Position numbers and translations under genes: made by a program
Notes under the pieces: generated by a model
Told to the model about the DNA's origin: nothing
What the model saw: only the letters and a program-made list of their open reading frames with translations
Database searches by the model: none
Part shown: positions 38,645 to 48,015 of the stretch, piece by piece
Layout: each line of letters starts with the position of its first letter
How positions within the stretch are numbered: the first letter of the stretch is position 1
Assembly: GCA_902578495.1 (NCBI GenBank)
Contig: CACHCY010000002.1
Location: 1-64,000, forward strand
Reading direction: 5' to 3'
Origin: an uncultured SAR86 cluster bacterium
GTDB taxonomy: Bacteria; Pseudomonadota; Gammaproteobacteria; Magnimaribacterales; AG-339-G14
Length of the DNA: 64,000 nucleotides

Positions 38645-40018
38645 TTAATGAACTTTCATTATCTCATCTTTTGCTTCTTGCAAAGATTTTTTTAGTTTGT
38701 CTGTTATCTCATCAACTTCCTTTTCAGAAATAATCAAAGGTGGGCAGAGAGCAATGGTATCCAATATTGGTCTCACAATAAGACCATTCTTTTGACAGGC
38801 ATCGCTTAAAATTTTGCCGGCTTTGCCTGCTTCTTCAAATGCAATCTTGTTTGAAGGATCTTTGTACAATTCAATACCAGCAATCAAACCAATTCCTCTG
38901 ACTTCACCAACGTAGTCTTCCACAAGGATATCTTTCATAGAATTTTGAAAGTATTCGCCAACTTTTTTAGCGTGGTCAAAAGTTTTATCTCGCTCATAAA
39001 TTTCTAATGTTTTAAGAGCTACCGCGCAAGAAACCGGATGACCGGTATAGGTGTAACCGTGACCAAATACACCTATATCCCCACTAGCCTCTTTAATAGG
39101 TTCAAATAGATCATCGTTCACAATAACTGCACTTATAGGAATGTATCCTGAAGACAGAGCTTTCGCTAAGGTCATTGAAGTTGGTTTAATGTCATAGGTT
39201 TCAGAGCCAAAAGCATTTCCCGTTCTACCGAACCCTGTAATAACCTCATCTGCTATTAGAGGAATATCATATTTATTTAAGGTGGCTTGAATTGCTGGAA
39301 AATAACCTTCTGGCGGCAGAATGACTCCGCCTGCGCCCATCAATGGCTCAGCGATCATCGCAGCAATTGTTTCTGCCCCTTCCTTTTCAATTAACTCTTC
39401 CAAACTTTTAGTCAGTCGGACCAAGTAATCAGCTTCGGTTTCATCGTCCATTCCTTCTTTAAAATAATGAGGAGTCTCGGTATGGATAAAATGTTCCTTA
39501 GGTAAATCAAATAATTTATGCTGATTAGGCAGGCCAGTCATACTAGCGCTCGCAACCGTAACCCCGTGGTAACCCTTTTTTCTAGCAAGAATTTTCTTCT
39601 TTTCCGGTTTGCCAAGCTTATTATTCGCATAGGTGAATAATTTGTATTGTGTGTCGTTAGCATCGGAACCGGATAAGCCAAAAAAAACTTTTCCAGACGA
39701 GAATGGAGACATTTCAATTAACTTTTCAGCTAATAGAATAGCCGGCTCATGAGATTTTGAGGAAAACAAAGTTGAATATCCCAGTTTAGTCATTTGTTCT
39801 TTGGCAACTTCTGCTAACTCGCTAACTCCGTGACCAAGAGAGGTACACCAAAGCCCTGCTAAACCATCAATGTATTGTTTCCCATCCTTATCAAAGACAT
39901 AAATTCCTTCACCTTTCTCTAAGATAAGCATCTCATCGGTTAAATGACTTTTTAAATTGGTAACGGGATGAAAAAGATAATCTTTATCGAGAGATTCTAA
40001 ATTAAAATTTTTAGTCAT
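38645..40018 (-). CDS. Class III pyridoxal-phosphate aminotransferase
   Basis: About 457 residues from the ATG at 40018, which overlaps the nitrilase stop (ATGACTAA). Fold-type I omega-aminotransferase patterns are visible: GLAGLWCTSLGHG, GLSGSDANDTQYKL, KKGYHGVTVASASMTG, PLIADEVITGFGRTG and the PLP lysine in LAKALSSGYIP. Relatives use beta-alanine, taurine, putrescine or GABA with pyruvate. Pairing with a carbon-nitrogen hydrolase suggests an amine released by that enzyme. Confidence 0.9.
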   Translation of the reverse strand: MTKNFNLESLDKDYLFHPVTNLKSHLTDEMLILEKGEGIYVFDKDGKQYIDGLAGLWCTSLGHGVSELAEVAKEQMTKLGYSTLFSSKSHEPAILLAEKLIEMSPFSSGKVFFGLSGSDANDTQYKLFTYANNKLGKPEKKKILARKKGYHGVTVASASMTGLPNQHKLFDLPKEHFIHTETPHYFKEGMDDETEADYLVRLTKSLEELIEKEGAETIAAMIAEPLMGAGGVILPPEGYFPAIQATLNKYDIPLIADEVITGFGRTGNAFGSETYDIKPTSMTLAKALSSGYIPISAVIVNDDLFEPIKEASGDIGVFGHGYTYTGHPVSCAVALKTLEIYERDKTFDHAKKVGEYFQNSMKDILVEDYVGEVRGIGLIAGIELYKDPSNKIAFEEAGKAGKILSDACQKNGLIVRPILDTIALCPPLIISEKEVDEITDKLKKSLQEAKDEIMKVH

Positions 40019-40859
40019 CTTCTTTCTTAAGTTGAGTAAGTGCACCCAACGATTCTAGATAATTGTTGTTTCGCTTCTCTTTAATCATAGATGAAAAGGG
40101 TTTGTCTCGATAACTTTTTAAATTTTGGCCTAATCCCATGATGCCATTTTTTCTGGAATTTCGAACAAAATCAAAATCAACTTCAACGGTAAAGATATCT
40201 TCTTGATCGTCTGAGGCATGCAAAACGTTACCTTCAGGATCGCAAGCAATGGATTGACCGCAACCTTGTTCGCCAATGCTATTTACATCAAGGTAATAAC
40301 ATTGCTGTTGCGCTGCGGTTGCTCGCACCATAACGGTTTCAATTTCTCTGTCTTGTGTCGGGGTCAAAGTTGGATTGATAATCAACTCTGCGCCAGCCAT
40401 GGCTAACGCCCTACTGGTCTCTGGAAACCATAAGTCATAACAAATATGTACGCCAATGATGCCAGCTCCTGGGTACTCAAAAGTACAAATTTCATTGCCT
40501 GGAGTAATTTGGTTTTCGTATGGTAGCCATGGATATAGCTTTCTGGCTTTGGCAACTAACTCACCTTTATTGTTAATAACCGGACAGGTGTTATAAATAA
40601 CATCGTCCTCAAATTCATGAAATGTACCTGGAATCAACCAGGTATCGTATTCTTTAGCTAAATCAGAAAATAAAGGTAAAAAAGTTGATAACGATTTTTC
40701 TTCATCAGGCTTAACTCCGGAAACTGCAAGTTCGCTCAGAACAATCATGTGTGTCTGCTCATCTTCTGATAAAACTTTATCGACCTCTAAGTTTATTTTT
40801 TCAAAATTATCAGAATCTTTTAAATCTAATTGAAGGGAACAAATATTAATTTTTGCCAT
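40011..40859 (-). CDS. Carbon-nitrogen hydrolase (nitrilase superfamily)
   Basis: A 282-residue amidase-type hydrolase. The Glu-Lys-Cys triad is in place: Glu of VLSELAVSG (about 43), Lys of KARKLYPWLPYE (about 113) and Cys of GVHICYDLWFPE (about 146). The family includes N-carbamoyl-beta-alanine and N-carbamoylputrescine amidohydrolases and formamidases. The coupled downstream aminotransferase fits release and then transamination of an amino compound. The exact amide is not determined. Confidence 0.9.
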   Translation of the reverse strand: MAKINICSLQLDLKDSDNFEKINLEVDKVLSEDEQTHMIVLSELAVSGVKPDEEKSLSTFLPLFSDLAKEYDTWLIPGTFHEFEDDVIYNTCPVINNKGELVAKARKLYPWLPYENQITPGNEICTFEYPGAGIIGVHICYDLWFPETSRALAMAGAELIINPTLTPTQDREIETVMVRATAAQQQCYYLDVNSIGEQGCGQSIACDPEGNVLHASDDQEDIFTVEVDFDFVRNSRKNGIMGLGQNLKSYRDKPFSSMIKEKRNNNYLESLGALTQLKKEDD

Positions 40860-40875
40860 TTATAAATTTATTTAT

Positions 40876-41850
40876 TTAAAAAAGGTTATTTAAAATATTC
40901 ATTTGCTCTTCAGAAAGTTTCCCTTTTTTTTCGGAATCCAAACATTCAATGAGTTCTTCTCTGTTTTTAATGCCCAAAATTACGGATCCCACTTTATCTG
41001 TGGAAAGAGCATATCGATGAGCCAGCGAAGCAGTGGACTCATTCCACTCTGCAGCTAGCTTTCTAAAAGGTGCTGCTTTATCAAAATCATCAAAATCTGC
41101 TTTATCCATGCCTGAAGGATGCGGCTCTCGGTCCATCTGATCAGTTAAAGCACCGGCTTGAACGGCGCGAATGGCAAGAATAGGTATATCCAACTGTTGA
41201 CATTCTTCTAGAATTAAATTTGGATTCGACTTTTTGCTGATGTAGCCAATAGCGCCGATGGAATTTAAGACGTTGACAGCGCATTGCATAGCATCAGGCG
41301 GAGTTTGACTGTTGATGGCGTGTATTAATGCTTCTTCCTGACCAAGCCCAATGCCCCAATTGAGAATCTTGCCCTCTTTTTTAAGTTGTTCAAATGCAGG
41401 AATCACTGCATCGTAATAACACTTAAGGGTGGTTGCATTGGTTGCCCTTAATTCGTTTAAAACAGGCAGTTCATAATCGTCTTCAATCAACTGGGAATGC
41501 AATAGAAATAGATCCACATGATCGGTGCCCATCGTATCGAGGCTTCTGATTAACGAAGCATTGAGTTTGTCGTAAACCTCTTCATCATTTGGCGTACCCA
41601 ATCTGCATTTTGTAGTGATGCGAAAATCAGACCTGTTCTTATCCTTAATAGCTTCACCCACCACTCGTTCAGCTTCGCCTTTGCCGTACATAGGAGCCAC
41701 ATCCAAATGATCGATTCCAGATTCGAGGGCAAGATTTACTGAGGCAACGCATTCTTCTCTGGATGTCTCTCCCCAGACGTTGCCGATGCCACCCCCGCCA
41801 AGCGTTAAAGCGCTGACAGAACCAAAGGGTTTAAAAATTCTTTTTTGCAT
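40876..41850 (-). CDS. Aldo/keto reductase
   Basis: A 324-residue NAD(P)H-dependent AKR. GGGGIGNVWG opens the barrel, HLDVAPMYGKGEAE carries the catalytic Asp and Tyr, the Lys lies in ITTKCRLG and the His in LFLLHSQ. The sequence resembles D-threo-aldose 1-dehydrogenase-type reductases. It sits 16 bases upstream of the nitrilase gene in the minus-strand run. Confidence 0.88.
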   Translation of the reverse strand: MQKRIFKPFGSVSALTLGGGGIGNVWGETSREECVASVNLALESGIDHLDVAPMYGKGEAERVVGEAIKDKNRSDFRITTKCRLGTPNDEEVYDKLNASLIRSLDTMGTDHVDLFLLHSQLIEDDYELPVLNELRATNATTLKCYYDAVIPAFEQLKKEGKILNWGIGLGQEEALIHAINSQTPPDAMQCAVNVLNSIGAIGYISKKSNPNLILEECQQLDIPILAIRAVQAGALTDQMDREPHPSGMDKADFDDFDKAAPFRKLAAEWNESTASLAHRYALSTDKVGSVILGIKNREELIECLDSEKKGKLSEEQMNILNNLF

Positions 41851-41864
41851 TTATATTTGATCGC

Positions 41865-42716
41865 TTAATCTTTGGCCATTCCACCATCAACATTCAAAGT
41901 TTGACCTGTTATATTTGCTGCAGCGTCTGAAGCAAGAAAAACTACAGCTTCTGCGACATCTGCGGTAGTTTGTTCTCGACGCATAGCGGTGTGAGGGATG
42001 CCTTCTCCTAAATACCTACCTTCGCCAACACCTAGGAACCATTCACGAGGATCTTCGCCTTTAAACTTTGGGTGACTCTCGACCATTGCCTCAGATATTT
42101 CCCGCCAACCATCGGTATAAATTATCCCAGGACAAATAGCGTTGACGTTGATGTTATGACGACCAAGCTGATCAGCAAGAACTTGCGTATACCTTATTAA
42201 TCCAGCTTTAGCGCTGTGATAGCTTGCTGAAATAGGCACTAAATCTACATGCGGCATACCCGGTCTGCCCGAAAGAGATGACATATTAATTATTTTGCCT
42301 GAACCTTGTTCAATTAAATGCGGGGTAACTGCCTCACACATAAGAGCAGGAGCTTTTAAGCTCATCTCATAAGTTCCATCCCAAATTGACTCTGCTTCAG
42401 CTAGAGGATTATCCTTATCTTTAATTTCAGCGGCTGCACCACCACCAACGTTATTAACTAAAATATCAATTTTTCCAAAAGTATCTATCCCTTGTTTAAC
42501 CGTTTCAACAATTACAGAAGATTTAGTTATATCTCCTGACACGCCTATTGCCTTTATACCAAGCTTATTTAATTCGTTTACTAATGATTCGGTATTCGTT
42601 TCGCTAAAGGAATTGATAATCAAATCTGATCCTTCTCTTGCTAACGTAAGAGCAACTTCCTTTCCAATGCCTCTACCACATGCAGACACTAGTGATACTT
42701 TATTTTCCAATTTCAT
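41865..42716 (-). CDS. Short-chain dehydrogenase/reductase (SDR 1)
   Basis: A 283-residue classical SDR. Cofactor motif CGRGIGKEVA (13-22), NNVGGG near 88, catalytic Ser in NMSSLSG and YHSAK for Tyr/Lys. An insert around residues 90-115 and the GWREISEAM segment are longer than in typical 3-oxoacyl reductases. It has a good AAGGAG ribosome site and follows the PhyH gene. Substrate unknown. Confidence 0.9.
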   Translation of the reverse strand: MKLENKVSLVSACGRGIGKEVALTLAREGSDLIINSFSETNTESLVNELNKLGIKAIGVSGDITKSSVIVETVKQGIDTFGKIDILVNNVGGGAAAEIKDKDNPLAEAESIWDGTYEMSLKAPALMCEAVTPHLIEQGSGKIINMSSLSGRPGMPHVDLVPISASYHSAKAGLIRYTQVLADQLGRHNINVNAICPGIIYTDGWREISEAMVESHPKFKGEDPREWFLGVGEGRYLGEGIPHTAMRREQTTADVAEAVVFLASDAAANITGQTLNVDGGMAKD

Positions 42717-42746
42717 AACTAAATCTCCTTTCTAAGATTAATTTGT

Positions 42747-43673
42747 TTATTCGTTTAATTCCAAACGACCATCAGGATCAAGTTTTATATTTGATAAAGT
42801 ATTTTTGAGGGCATACTGTGGTGCAGTCAAATCCTCTCCCGCGGGTAAGGGTGGCGTAAAATATCCTAACGAAGGTCCAGCGACAGCATAACCCAACAGC
42901 GCTTGTAGTTTTGGATCGAAGTCTTTAGCCAATTCTGGTGGGCATGAAAGATATTGATTATCTTCTTGTCTAAGCCATCCAAGGGAATAATCTATATTGA
43001 GTCCGATACGATCTTTATTGCTTGTATTTGATCCAGCCCCATGAAGAATGGAACCGGAAAAAACTAACATCGAACCTCTGCTCATTTCAGCTGGAACAAA
43101 AGACTCATCAGGCAACTGAGCATCATCGGCACTTTTATGCGAGCCTGGCGCAACAAGAGTCGCACCATTTTCTTCATTAAAATCGGTAATAGCTAACATG
43201 AAGTTTAACTGAGGTTCTATCTCTGTCATTATTTTAGCTAGCACTGGATTAACTCGTGGTTCTTCGTTTGCGGGAAGTTGAAGTTGGCTCCATGCCCATC
43301 TATCTCTATGCGCCATTTGTGCTTTTTCCCCAGGAAGCACTCTGATGACTTGAGTAACATGCAATTGGAATGTATTGGCGTAAGGCCCAAGAAAGGACTT
43401 AACTAAAGACATTATTCTCTTATTTATTGCCAATTTACGACAATTAGGTGATCGGGCCATCAATGCTCCTGTTCGAGTAGTTTTAAAACCGCCGAAATTT
43501 GTGTTCGATCGCATAGTAGCTTCAATAAAGGGATCTAAATCACTCTCAATATCATTTACTTCGTTGTTGGAGAGAAAGTCTTCGAAAATAAAGCACCCGT
43601 CTTCTTGAAGAGTCTTGACCATCTCGTCACTTGAAATATCTTTTTTGAAAGTCTTTATTTTAGGTTGGCTCAA
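42747..43673 (-). CDS. Phytanoyl-CoA dioxygenase (PhyH) family protein
   Basis: A 308-residue Fe(II)/2-oxoglutarate oxygenase. GCFIFEDFLSNNEV is the usual start; the iron facial triad is the His/Asp of MAHRDRWAW (about 130-133) and His of LHGAGSN near 211, with a 2-oxoglutarate Arg in NKDRIGLNID. PhyH proteins hydroxylate varied small molecules, often osmolytes, lipids or secondary metabolites in marine bacteria. It heads a set with an SDR and an AKR, which could oxidise the hydroxylated product. Confidence 0.9.
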   Translation of the reverse strand: MSQPKIKTFKKDISSDEMVKTLQEDGCFIFEDFLSNNEVNDIESDLDPFIEATMRSNTNFGGFKTTRTGALMARSPNCRKLAINKRIMSLVKSFLGPYANTFQLHVTQVIRVLPGEKAQMAHRDRWAWSQLQLPANEEPRVNPVLAKIMTEIEPQLNFMLAITDFNEENGATLVAPGSHKSADDAQLPDESFVPAEMSRGSMLVFSGSILHGAGSNTSNKDRIGLNIDYSLGWLRQEDNQYLSCPPELAKDFDPKLQALLGYAVAGPSLGYFTPPLPAGEDLTAPQYALKNTLSNIKLDPDGRLELNE

Positions 43674-43820
43674 TATACTCTCCCCTTTTTTGAGTAACTA
43701 AAATCAATTCAATTCAGCAGCGTACTTTGGAAAAAAATTGCTGTCAAGGATGTCCAGATAGGGCTATTTTCCAACGGATATCTTTTTAAACTTTAAGTAA
43801 TCTTTTTGTCTGAGATTATA

Positions 43821-44645
43821 TTAGCCAGCGACTTTTTTAAACATGCCACCAACCATGTTTAGTACTCTTTTTCTAGACATAAGCCTTGTTATGGCGTGTA
43901 AGAATCGATTGCGACTTCCACACAATACGAATTGTTTATTTTTTTCAAATGCTTCTAAACATTCAATAGCGACTTCTTGTGAAGTTTGCATTGCTGCACC
44001 AGAAACTGAGCCTTCTCTTTGTTGATATCTTTGAGTGAGTTTTTCTGACTTTTCAGTCGCTACTTTGGCGAATTCTGATTCTGTTCCGCCTGGCAAAAGC
44101 GCCATGACGTTGATGCCTTTATCCTGATATTCGTATCTGATGGCCTCTGAAAACATTAAAACATAGGCCTTTGAGGATGAATAGACACTAGCGTAGGGGA
44201 CCGGAGATAAAGAGGCCATTGATCCCACATTAATAATCCCGCCGCCGCCTTGAGCGACCATATCGGGAAGATATAAATGGCAAAGATCAGTTAGGGTGGT
44301 TACATTAAGTTGTAGCATTTTGGCGCAGTCATCTCTTTCAAAGCTAGTTAATTCACCCCAGCGACCGTAACCTGCATTGTTAATGAGAATATCAACGCTG
44401 AGACCAGCGGTCTTAATTTGATCGTAAAGTTTAGTGCCGGATTCTGGTAAAGATAAATCTTCGACAAACACATGTGCTTTCGCACCCAGGTTTTCTATTT
44501 TGCTAGCTAGTTCATCTAACCTATCGCGTCTTCTGGCAGTAATGATGATCTCTGCTCCTAGTTGAGCTAATTCTTCTGCTAGCGCGTAACCTATCCCTGC
44601 TGAAGCACCGGTAATTAAAACTTTCTTTCCTTGATAAAAAGACAT
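43821..44645 (-). CDS. Short-chain dehydrogenase/reductase (SDR 2)
   Basis: A 274-residue classical SDR: ITGASAGIGYALAEEL, ARRRDRLDELAS, NNAGYGRWG, and catalytic YSSSK. The C-terminal extension (CGSRNRFLHAITRLMSRK) is basic and hydrophobic, as in DltE-like membrane-associated SDRs. It is separated from PhyH by about 147 bp, so it may belong to the upstream transcription unit. Confidence 0.9.
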   Translation of the reverse strand: MSFYQGKKVLITGASAGIGYALAEELAQLGAEIIITARRRDRLDELASKIENLGAKAHVFVEDLSLPESGTKLYDQIKTAGLSVDILINNAGYGRWGELTSFERDDCAKMLQLNVTTLTDLCHLYLPDMVAQGGGGIINVGSMASLSPVPYASVYSSSKAYVLMFSEAIRYEYQDKGINVMALLPGGTESEFAKVATEKSEKLTQRYQQREGSVSGAAMQTSQEVAIECLEAFEKNKQFVLCGSRNRFLHAITRLMSRKRVLNMVGGMFKKVAG

Positions 44646-44693
44646 AAATCCCCCGTTAAAATTCTAACTATACCTAGTAAAAAAAATTAAAGT

Positions 44694-45860
44694 TTAGGAA
44701 ATTACTGCTTTTGAGATTTCTGGTTTGATGGAGATATCGCCTGGCAGTTCTTTGCTTAGGTAAGCAAAAAAAAGATCGGGGCTTATGATTCCAGATTCAG
44801 GAGCATGCACTCCGGTTTGATTAATTACTCCGTCGGCTAACATTTTCACTCCACAAGCAAGCGGGTACGAAGTGCCTTCTCCCATAGATAAATCGTCAAT
44901 ATTTTCTTCGGTATGAAATGTTGTAGCCACTGACATTTTTTGACCGTCTTTAATTCCTTCGGCATATCCATAAACCGAGGGAAGCATTTCCACTCCTGCT
45001 TTTTCTGCATCTGGAGATTGTGTTCCTTCCAACCAAGTTAAAATTTTTGCTGCCATATTCTTAGACAAAAGTTTTATTTCTATAAAAAACCGAATTAGTT
45101 TCAGCACACTTACTAACGAATCATCGTTGCTATGCATTAAGTTTAAGGATTCTTTTATTTCTGGATAATGATGCGGAAAGCTTATTGCTTCAGGATGTCC
45201 AAAGATATTTGCTTTGTAAGTCCCAAGCTGTGGATATTGAACTGTGACCTTTTCAAGCGGACGAACCATTTTGTATGCTCCAGAACTAAAGACTTTCACC
45301 TTGCCAATTATTTGTTCAATGCCATGAACCATGGCTGCATTAACTCCGGTTTGAGAAGATTCCTCTTCGGGTTGTGCTGAGGACATATCCCATCCGGTGT
45401 AAACCTTAGAAACTTGATCGAGCTCGTTCATGGCGATTAATCCAAGCATGTTGGTAATCCCTGGACTTGCACCCAAACCAATGATGGCAGTTATTTCAGC
45501 AGCTTTCGCTTTATCGTTTAAGAGAAACATTTTTTCAGTAGGTTCCCAGTCATCGCATATATCGAGGTAGTGCGTTTTGGTCTCAATAGCTGCTTCCAAT
45601 ATAGGCACAGCGAGTTTAAAAAAAGGTCCGGTTGTATTTATGACAACGTCAACGCCGTTCATTGCTCTCTTCAAAGCCTCTTTATCAGTAACATCGATGC
45701 CGATGCCAGAAGTTTTTTTAGAAAGAGTAGATGAAAATTTCTTTGCTGCAGATTCATTTAAATCTGCAACTAAAATACTTTCTACTTGAGGATGCTTTAT
45801 AAGAGAATGAACAGCAAACCGTCCCATGCCTCCGCTTCCGCCTAAAGCAAGAATCTTCAT
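44694..45860 (-). CDS. Saccharopine-dehydrogenase-like NADP-binding protein
   Basis: A 388-residue protein with the Rossmann start ALGGSGGMGRFAVHSL, VADLNESAAKKF and INTTGPFF, followed by LGASPGITNMLG, which is common in saccharopine reductase-like proteins. The true function is unknown: this family is broad, and no lysine pathway genes adjoin it. Its ATG overlaps the OYE-family stop by one base (TAATG), so the two are translationally coupled. Confidence 0.82.
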   Translation of the reverse strand: MKILALGGSGGMGRFAVHSLIKHPQVESILVADLNESAAKKFSSTLSKKTSGIGIDVTDKEALKRAMNGVDVVINTTGPFFKLAVPILEAAIETKTHYLDICDDWEPTEKMFLLNDKAKAAEITAIIGLGASPGITNMLGLIAMNELDQVSKVYTGWDMSSAQPEEESSQTGVNAAMVHGIEQIIGKVKVFSSGAYKMVRPLEKVTVQYPQLGTYKANIFGHPEAISFPHHYPEIKESLNLMHSNDDSLVSVLKLIRFFIEIKLLSKNMAAKILTWLEGTQSPDAEKAGVEMLPSVYGYAEGIKDGQKMSVATTFHTEENIDDLSMGEGTSYPLACGVKMLADGVINQTGVHAPESGIISPDLFFAYLSKELPGDISIKPEISKAVIS

Positions 45861-47158
45861 TAAGTCTCAGAGAATTTTTTAAAAGCTGCTGAATCAATTT
45901 TTGCAATTTCTCGAAAAGCAGCGAAAGGCTTTTTTGCTAGATCAGGATCTTCACCGTTACCCATTTTATTTATTTGGAGGTAAAACCAAGCTTGCGAACT
46001 CAGCGCATTTATTGCCTGAATTAAACGAAATGGGCTTCTTGAGGACAACCAACCAGGACCAACAGAGAGAGTTTTTTCGTAATCAGGCAGTTGATCAATT
46101 TCACCGTCGATCATTTTTTGAAGCGAATATGGATCTGCGCATAAAGGCCTCCCAATTCCAATGACCTCGCAGGCATTATTTGCAAGAGCAGCATTGATCC
46201 CTGTTCTGGATCTAAATCCACCTGTGACCATTAAAGGAATGGAAATAGCTTTTTTGATGTCATCTGCGTATTCTAAAAAGTAAGCTTCTCTAGCGATGGC
46301 GCTCTCTTTTCTTTTTTCCATCCTTTTTGGATTCATGCCAACGTTGTCATAACCGAGAAGACTTGGTTTTTCATACGTGCCGCCAGAAATTTCCAATAAA
46401 TCTAAACCTGCATCGCTGACCATTTTCGCAACTTGAATGGACTCTTCGTGAGAAAAACCTCCCTTTTGGAAATCTGCTGAATTCATTTTCATGGATATTG
46501 GAAAGTCATAGCCAACTGCCTCTCTGCAGGCTTTGATAATTTCCAAATGAATTCTTGCTCTATTCTCTAGCGAATCACCCCAAGCATCTTTTCTTTGATT
46601 GATATCAGGGGATAAAAACTCCGACAATAAATAGCCGTGAGCTGAATGCAGCTGAATGCCAGAAAAGTTTGCTTCGCGGGCAATTTTTGCAACAAAAGCA
46701 AATCTTTTTATTACATCCAAAATTTCCTCTTCGGTCATTGCTTTCGGCGTACCAAAATTTCTTCCAGGTATTTTTAAAGCCGTTGAAGACGGCGCTAAAG
46801 GTTCTTTATTTAATTCTCCTGGAGTTTGTCTGCCGGCATGACTTATTTGCATCCAAAGCTTGGAACCATCTGTCTCAGAGACCTGTGCCCATTTTTTTAA
46901 TGCTGGCATCTGATTCTGGTAGGAGTGCTCTTCTATACAGACATTTGCAGGACCTTCCATGCAGGATCTATCAATTTGTACGTTTCCAGTCAGTAAAATT
47001 CCCGAACCGCTTTTTGCCCATTTTTCATAAATCTTGTGATGTCGCTCACAAGCAAAATTATCTGGTCCAGCCACCCTTTCGGTCATAGCTGCTTTACAAA
47101 ACCTATTTTTAATCTCCTGTCCGGAAGGCAGGATCAAAGGATCATTAAACTCAGTCAA
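45860..47158 (-). CDS. NADH:flavin oxidoreductase, Old Yellow Enzyme family
   Basis: A 432-residue FMN ene-reductase. LPSGQEIKNRFCKAAMTE opens the barrel, QISHAGRQTP and GIQLHSAHGYLLSEFLSP contain the substrate-binding His, IVTGGF-like MVTGGFRSR and IGIGRPLCADP bind FMN phosphate. The C-terminus (after about 360) lacks an obvious iron-sulfur domain. It probably reduces an enone or related double bond within the catabolic set. Confidence 0.9.
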   Translation of the reverse strand: MTEFNDPLILPSGQEIKNRFCKAAMTERVAGPDNFACERHHKIYEKWAKSGSGILLTGNVQIDRSCMEGPANVCIEEHSYQNQMPALKKWAQVSETDGSKLWMQISHAGRQTPGELNKEPLAPSSTALKIPGRNFGTPKAMTEEEILDVIKRFAFVAKIAREANFSGIQLHSAHGYLLSEFLSPDINQRKDAWGDSLENRARIHLEIIKACREAVGYDFPISMKMNSADFQKGGFSHEESIQVAKMVSDAGLDLLEISGGTYEKPSLLGYDNVGMNPKRMEKRKESAIAREAYFLEYADDIKKAISIPLMVTGGFRSRTGINAALANNACEVIGIGRPLCADPYSLQKMIDGEIDQLPDYEKTLSVGPGWLSSRSPFRLIQAINALSSQAWFYLQINKMGNGEDPDLAKKPFAAFREIAKIDSAAFKKFSET

Positions 47159-47160
47159 AA

Positions 47161-47985
47161 TTAATCGTAAAAGCAGATTGCTCTTACTTCTATACTTTCT
47201 CTAGGAGATGCGTCTTCACTGCCATTAACTGCATCATCAAAGGCACTGTGCAACGTCGGCATGAATGGCTTTTCATTTGAATCATATGTTTTGAACATAA
47301 CGACTTCATCACGATGCATTTTTGGATAGAAATACCATTGATGTTCATCGCTATTCATGGATTGATAAATTTCAATAGTAAAACCATTTTCGTCAGCATG
47401 GGTATCGCTTTTTTCTTCTTCTTTTCCGTAATTAAATAAATCTGTTGGTATAAGTTCTTTTTCGGAGACCGTTCTGGAATCGCACAAGGCAAAAGGAGCA
47501 TCGACTCCGTCTTCATCAAAACGTCTCCATAAATTGAATACGGTAATCCTACTGGGATTTGAATTGCTTTCATCCAAGAGTGGCTGAATGGTTTGTTTGA
47601 AATTAGGCGTGAAATCATTATGAACCAATCGGTGAGCTCCTAATCTTTTACCCTCAGCAGCTTCTGCTTCATTTCTCGTGATATGAGACACGATAAATAC
47701 TTGGCTAGCTCCGGTTTGTTTTTTAACCAGATTAGCCATCTCATCGTAATAAACTTCTGTGACTTCTTTATCGCTATAAAAATTTTCAATTGAAGATTTA
47801 TGATCTAAAAGAATGAAGCCAGATTCGCTCAGAGAATGCTCTTCTTCGCGGGCATTTTTAACTTCTTTTAAAAATCCTTTGTGATCAGGTCTATCTGGAT
47901 CCGGTTCACTTAAACCAAAGGCCGGCTTCGCCTCTCCATCTTTTAAAGGCTTTCGGTAGAAAAATTCAGCTGTTACAGATTCCAT
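47161..47985 (-). CDS. CmcJ/NvfI-like oxidoreductase
   Basis: A 274-residue protein. HRLVHNDFTP, NLWRRF (followed by APFALCDSRTV) and WYFYPKMHRDEVVMFKTYDS match the CmcJ/NvfI/AsaB group known from fungal and actinomycete biosynthesis, with members acting as Fe-dependent oxygenases, isomerases or with no proven reaction. It ends two bases before the OYE gene. No biosynthetic core enzyme (NRPS/PKS) lies nearby; the setting is catabolic. Family confident, reaction unknown. Confidence 0.8.
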   Translation of the reverse strand: MESVTAEFFYRKPLKDGEAKPAFGLSEPDPDRPDHKGFLKEVKNAREEEHSLSESGFILLDHKSSIENFYSDKEVTEVYYDEMANLVKKQTGASQVFIVSHITRNEAEAAEGKRLGAHRLVHNDFTPNFKQTIQPLLDESNSNPSRITVFNLWRRFDEDGVDAPFALCDSRTVSEKELIPTDLFNYGKEEEKSDTHADENGFTIEIYQSMNSDEHQWYFYPKMHRDEVVMFKTYDSNEKPFMPTLHSAFDDAVNGSEDASPRESIEVRAICFYD

Positions 47986-48015
47986 AAAGTTTATTCTAGA
48001 TAATTTTTCGTTTTT

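Noticed and set aside
38542-38733. Plus-strand 63-codon frame
   Set aside because: It is antisense to both the CGCGRSPTGKC protein and the end of the aminotransferase gene.
46656-47088. Plus-strand frames inside the OYE-family gene
   Set aside because: Antisense shadows; the OYE family match on the other strand is strong throughout.
47161-47985. Secondary-metabolite biosynthetic cluster
   Set aside because: Despite the CmcJ/NvfI-like protein and PhzF, no NRPS, PKS, terpene cyclase or RiPP gene is present; the context is catabolic.
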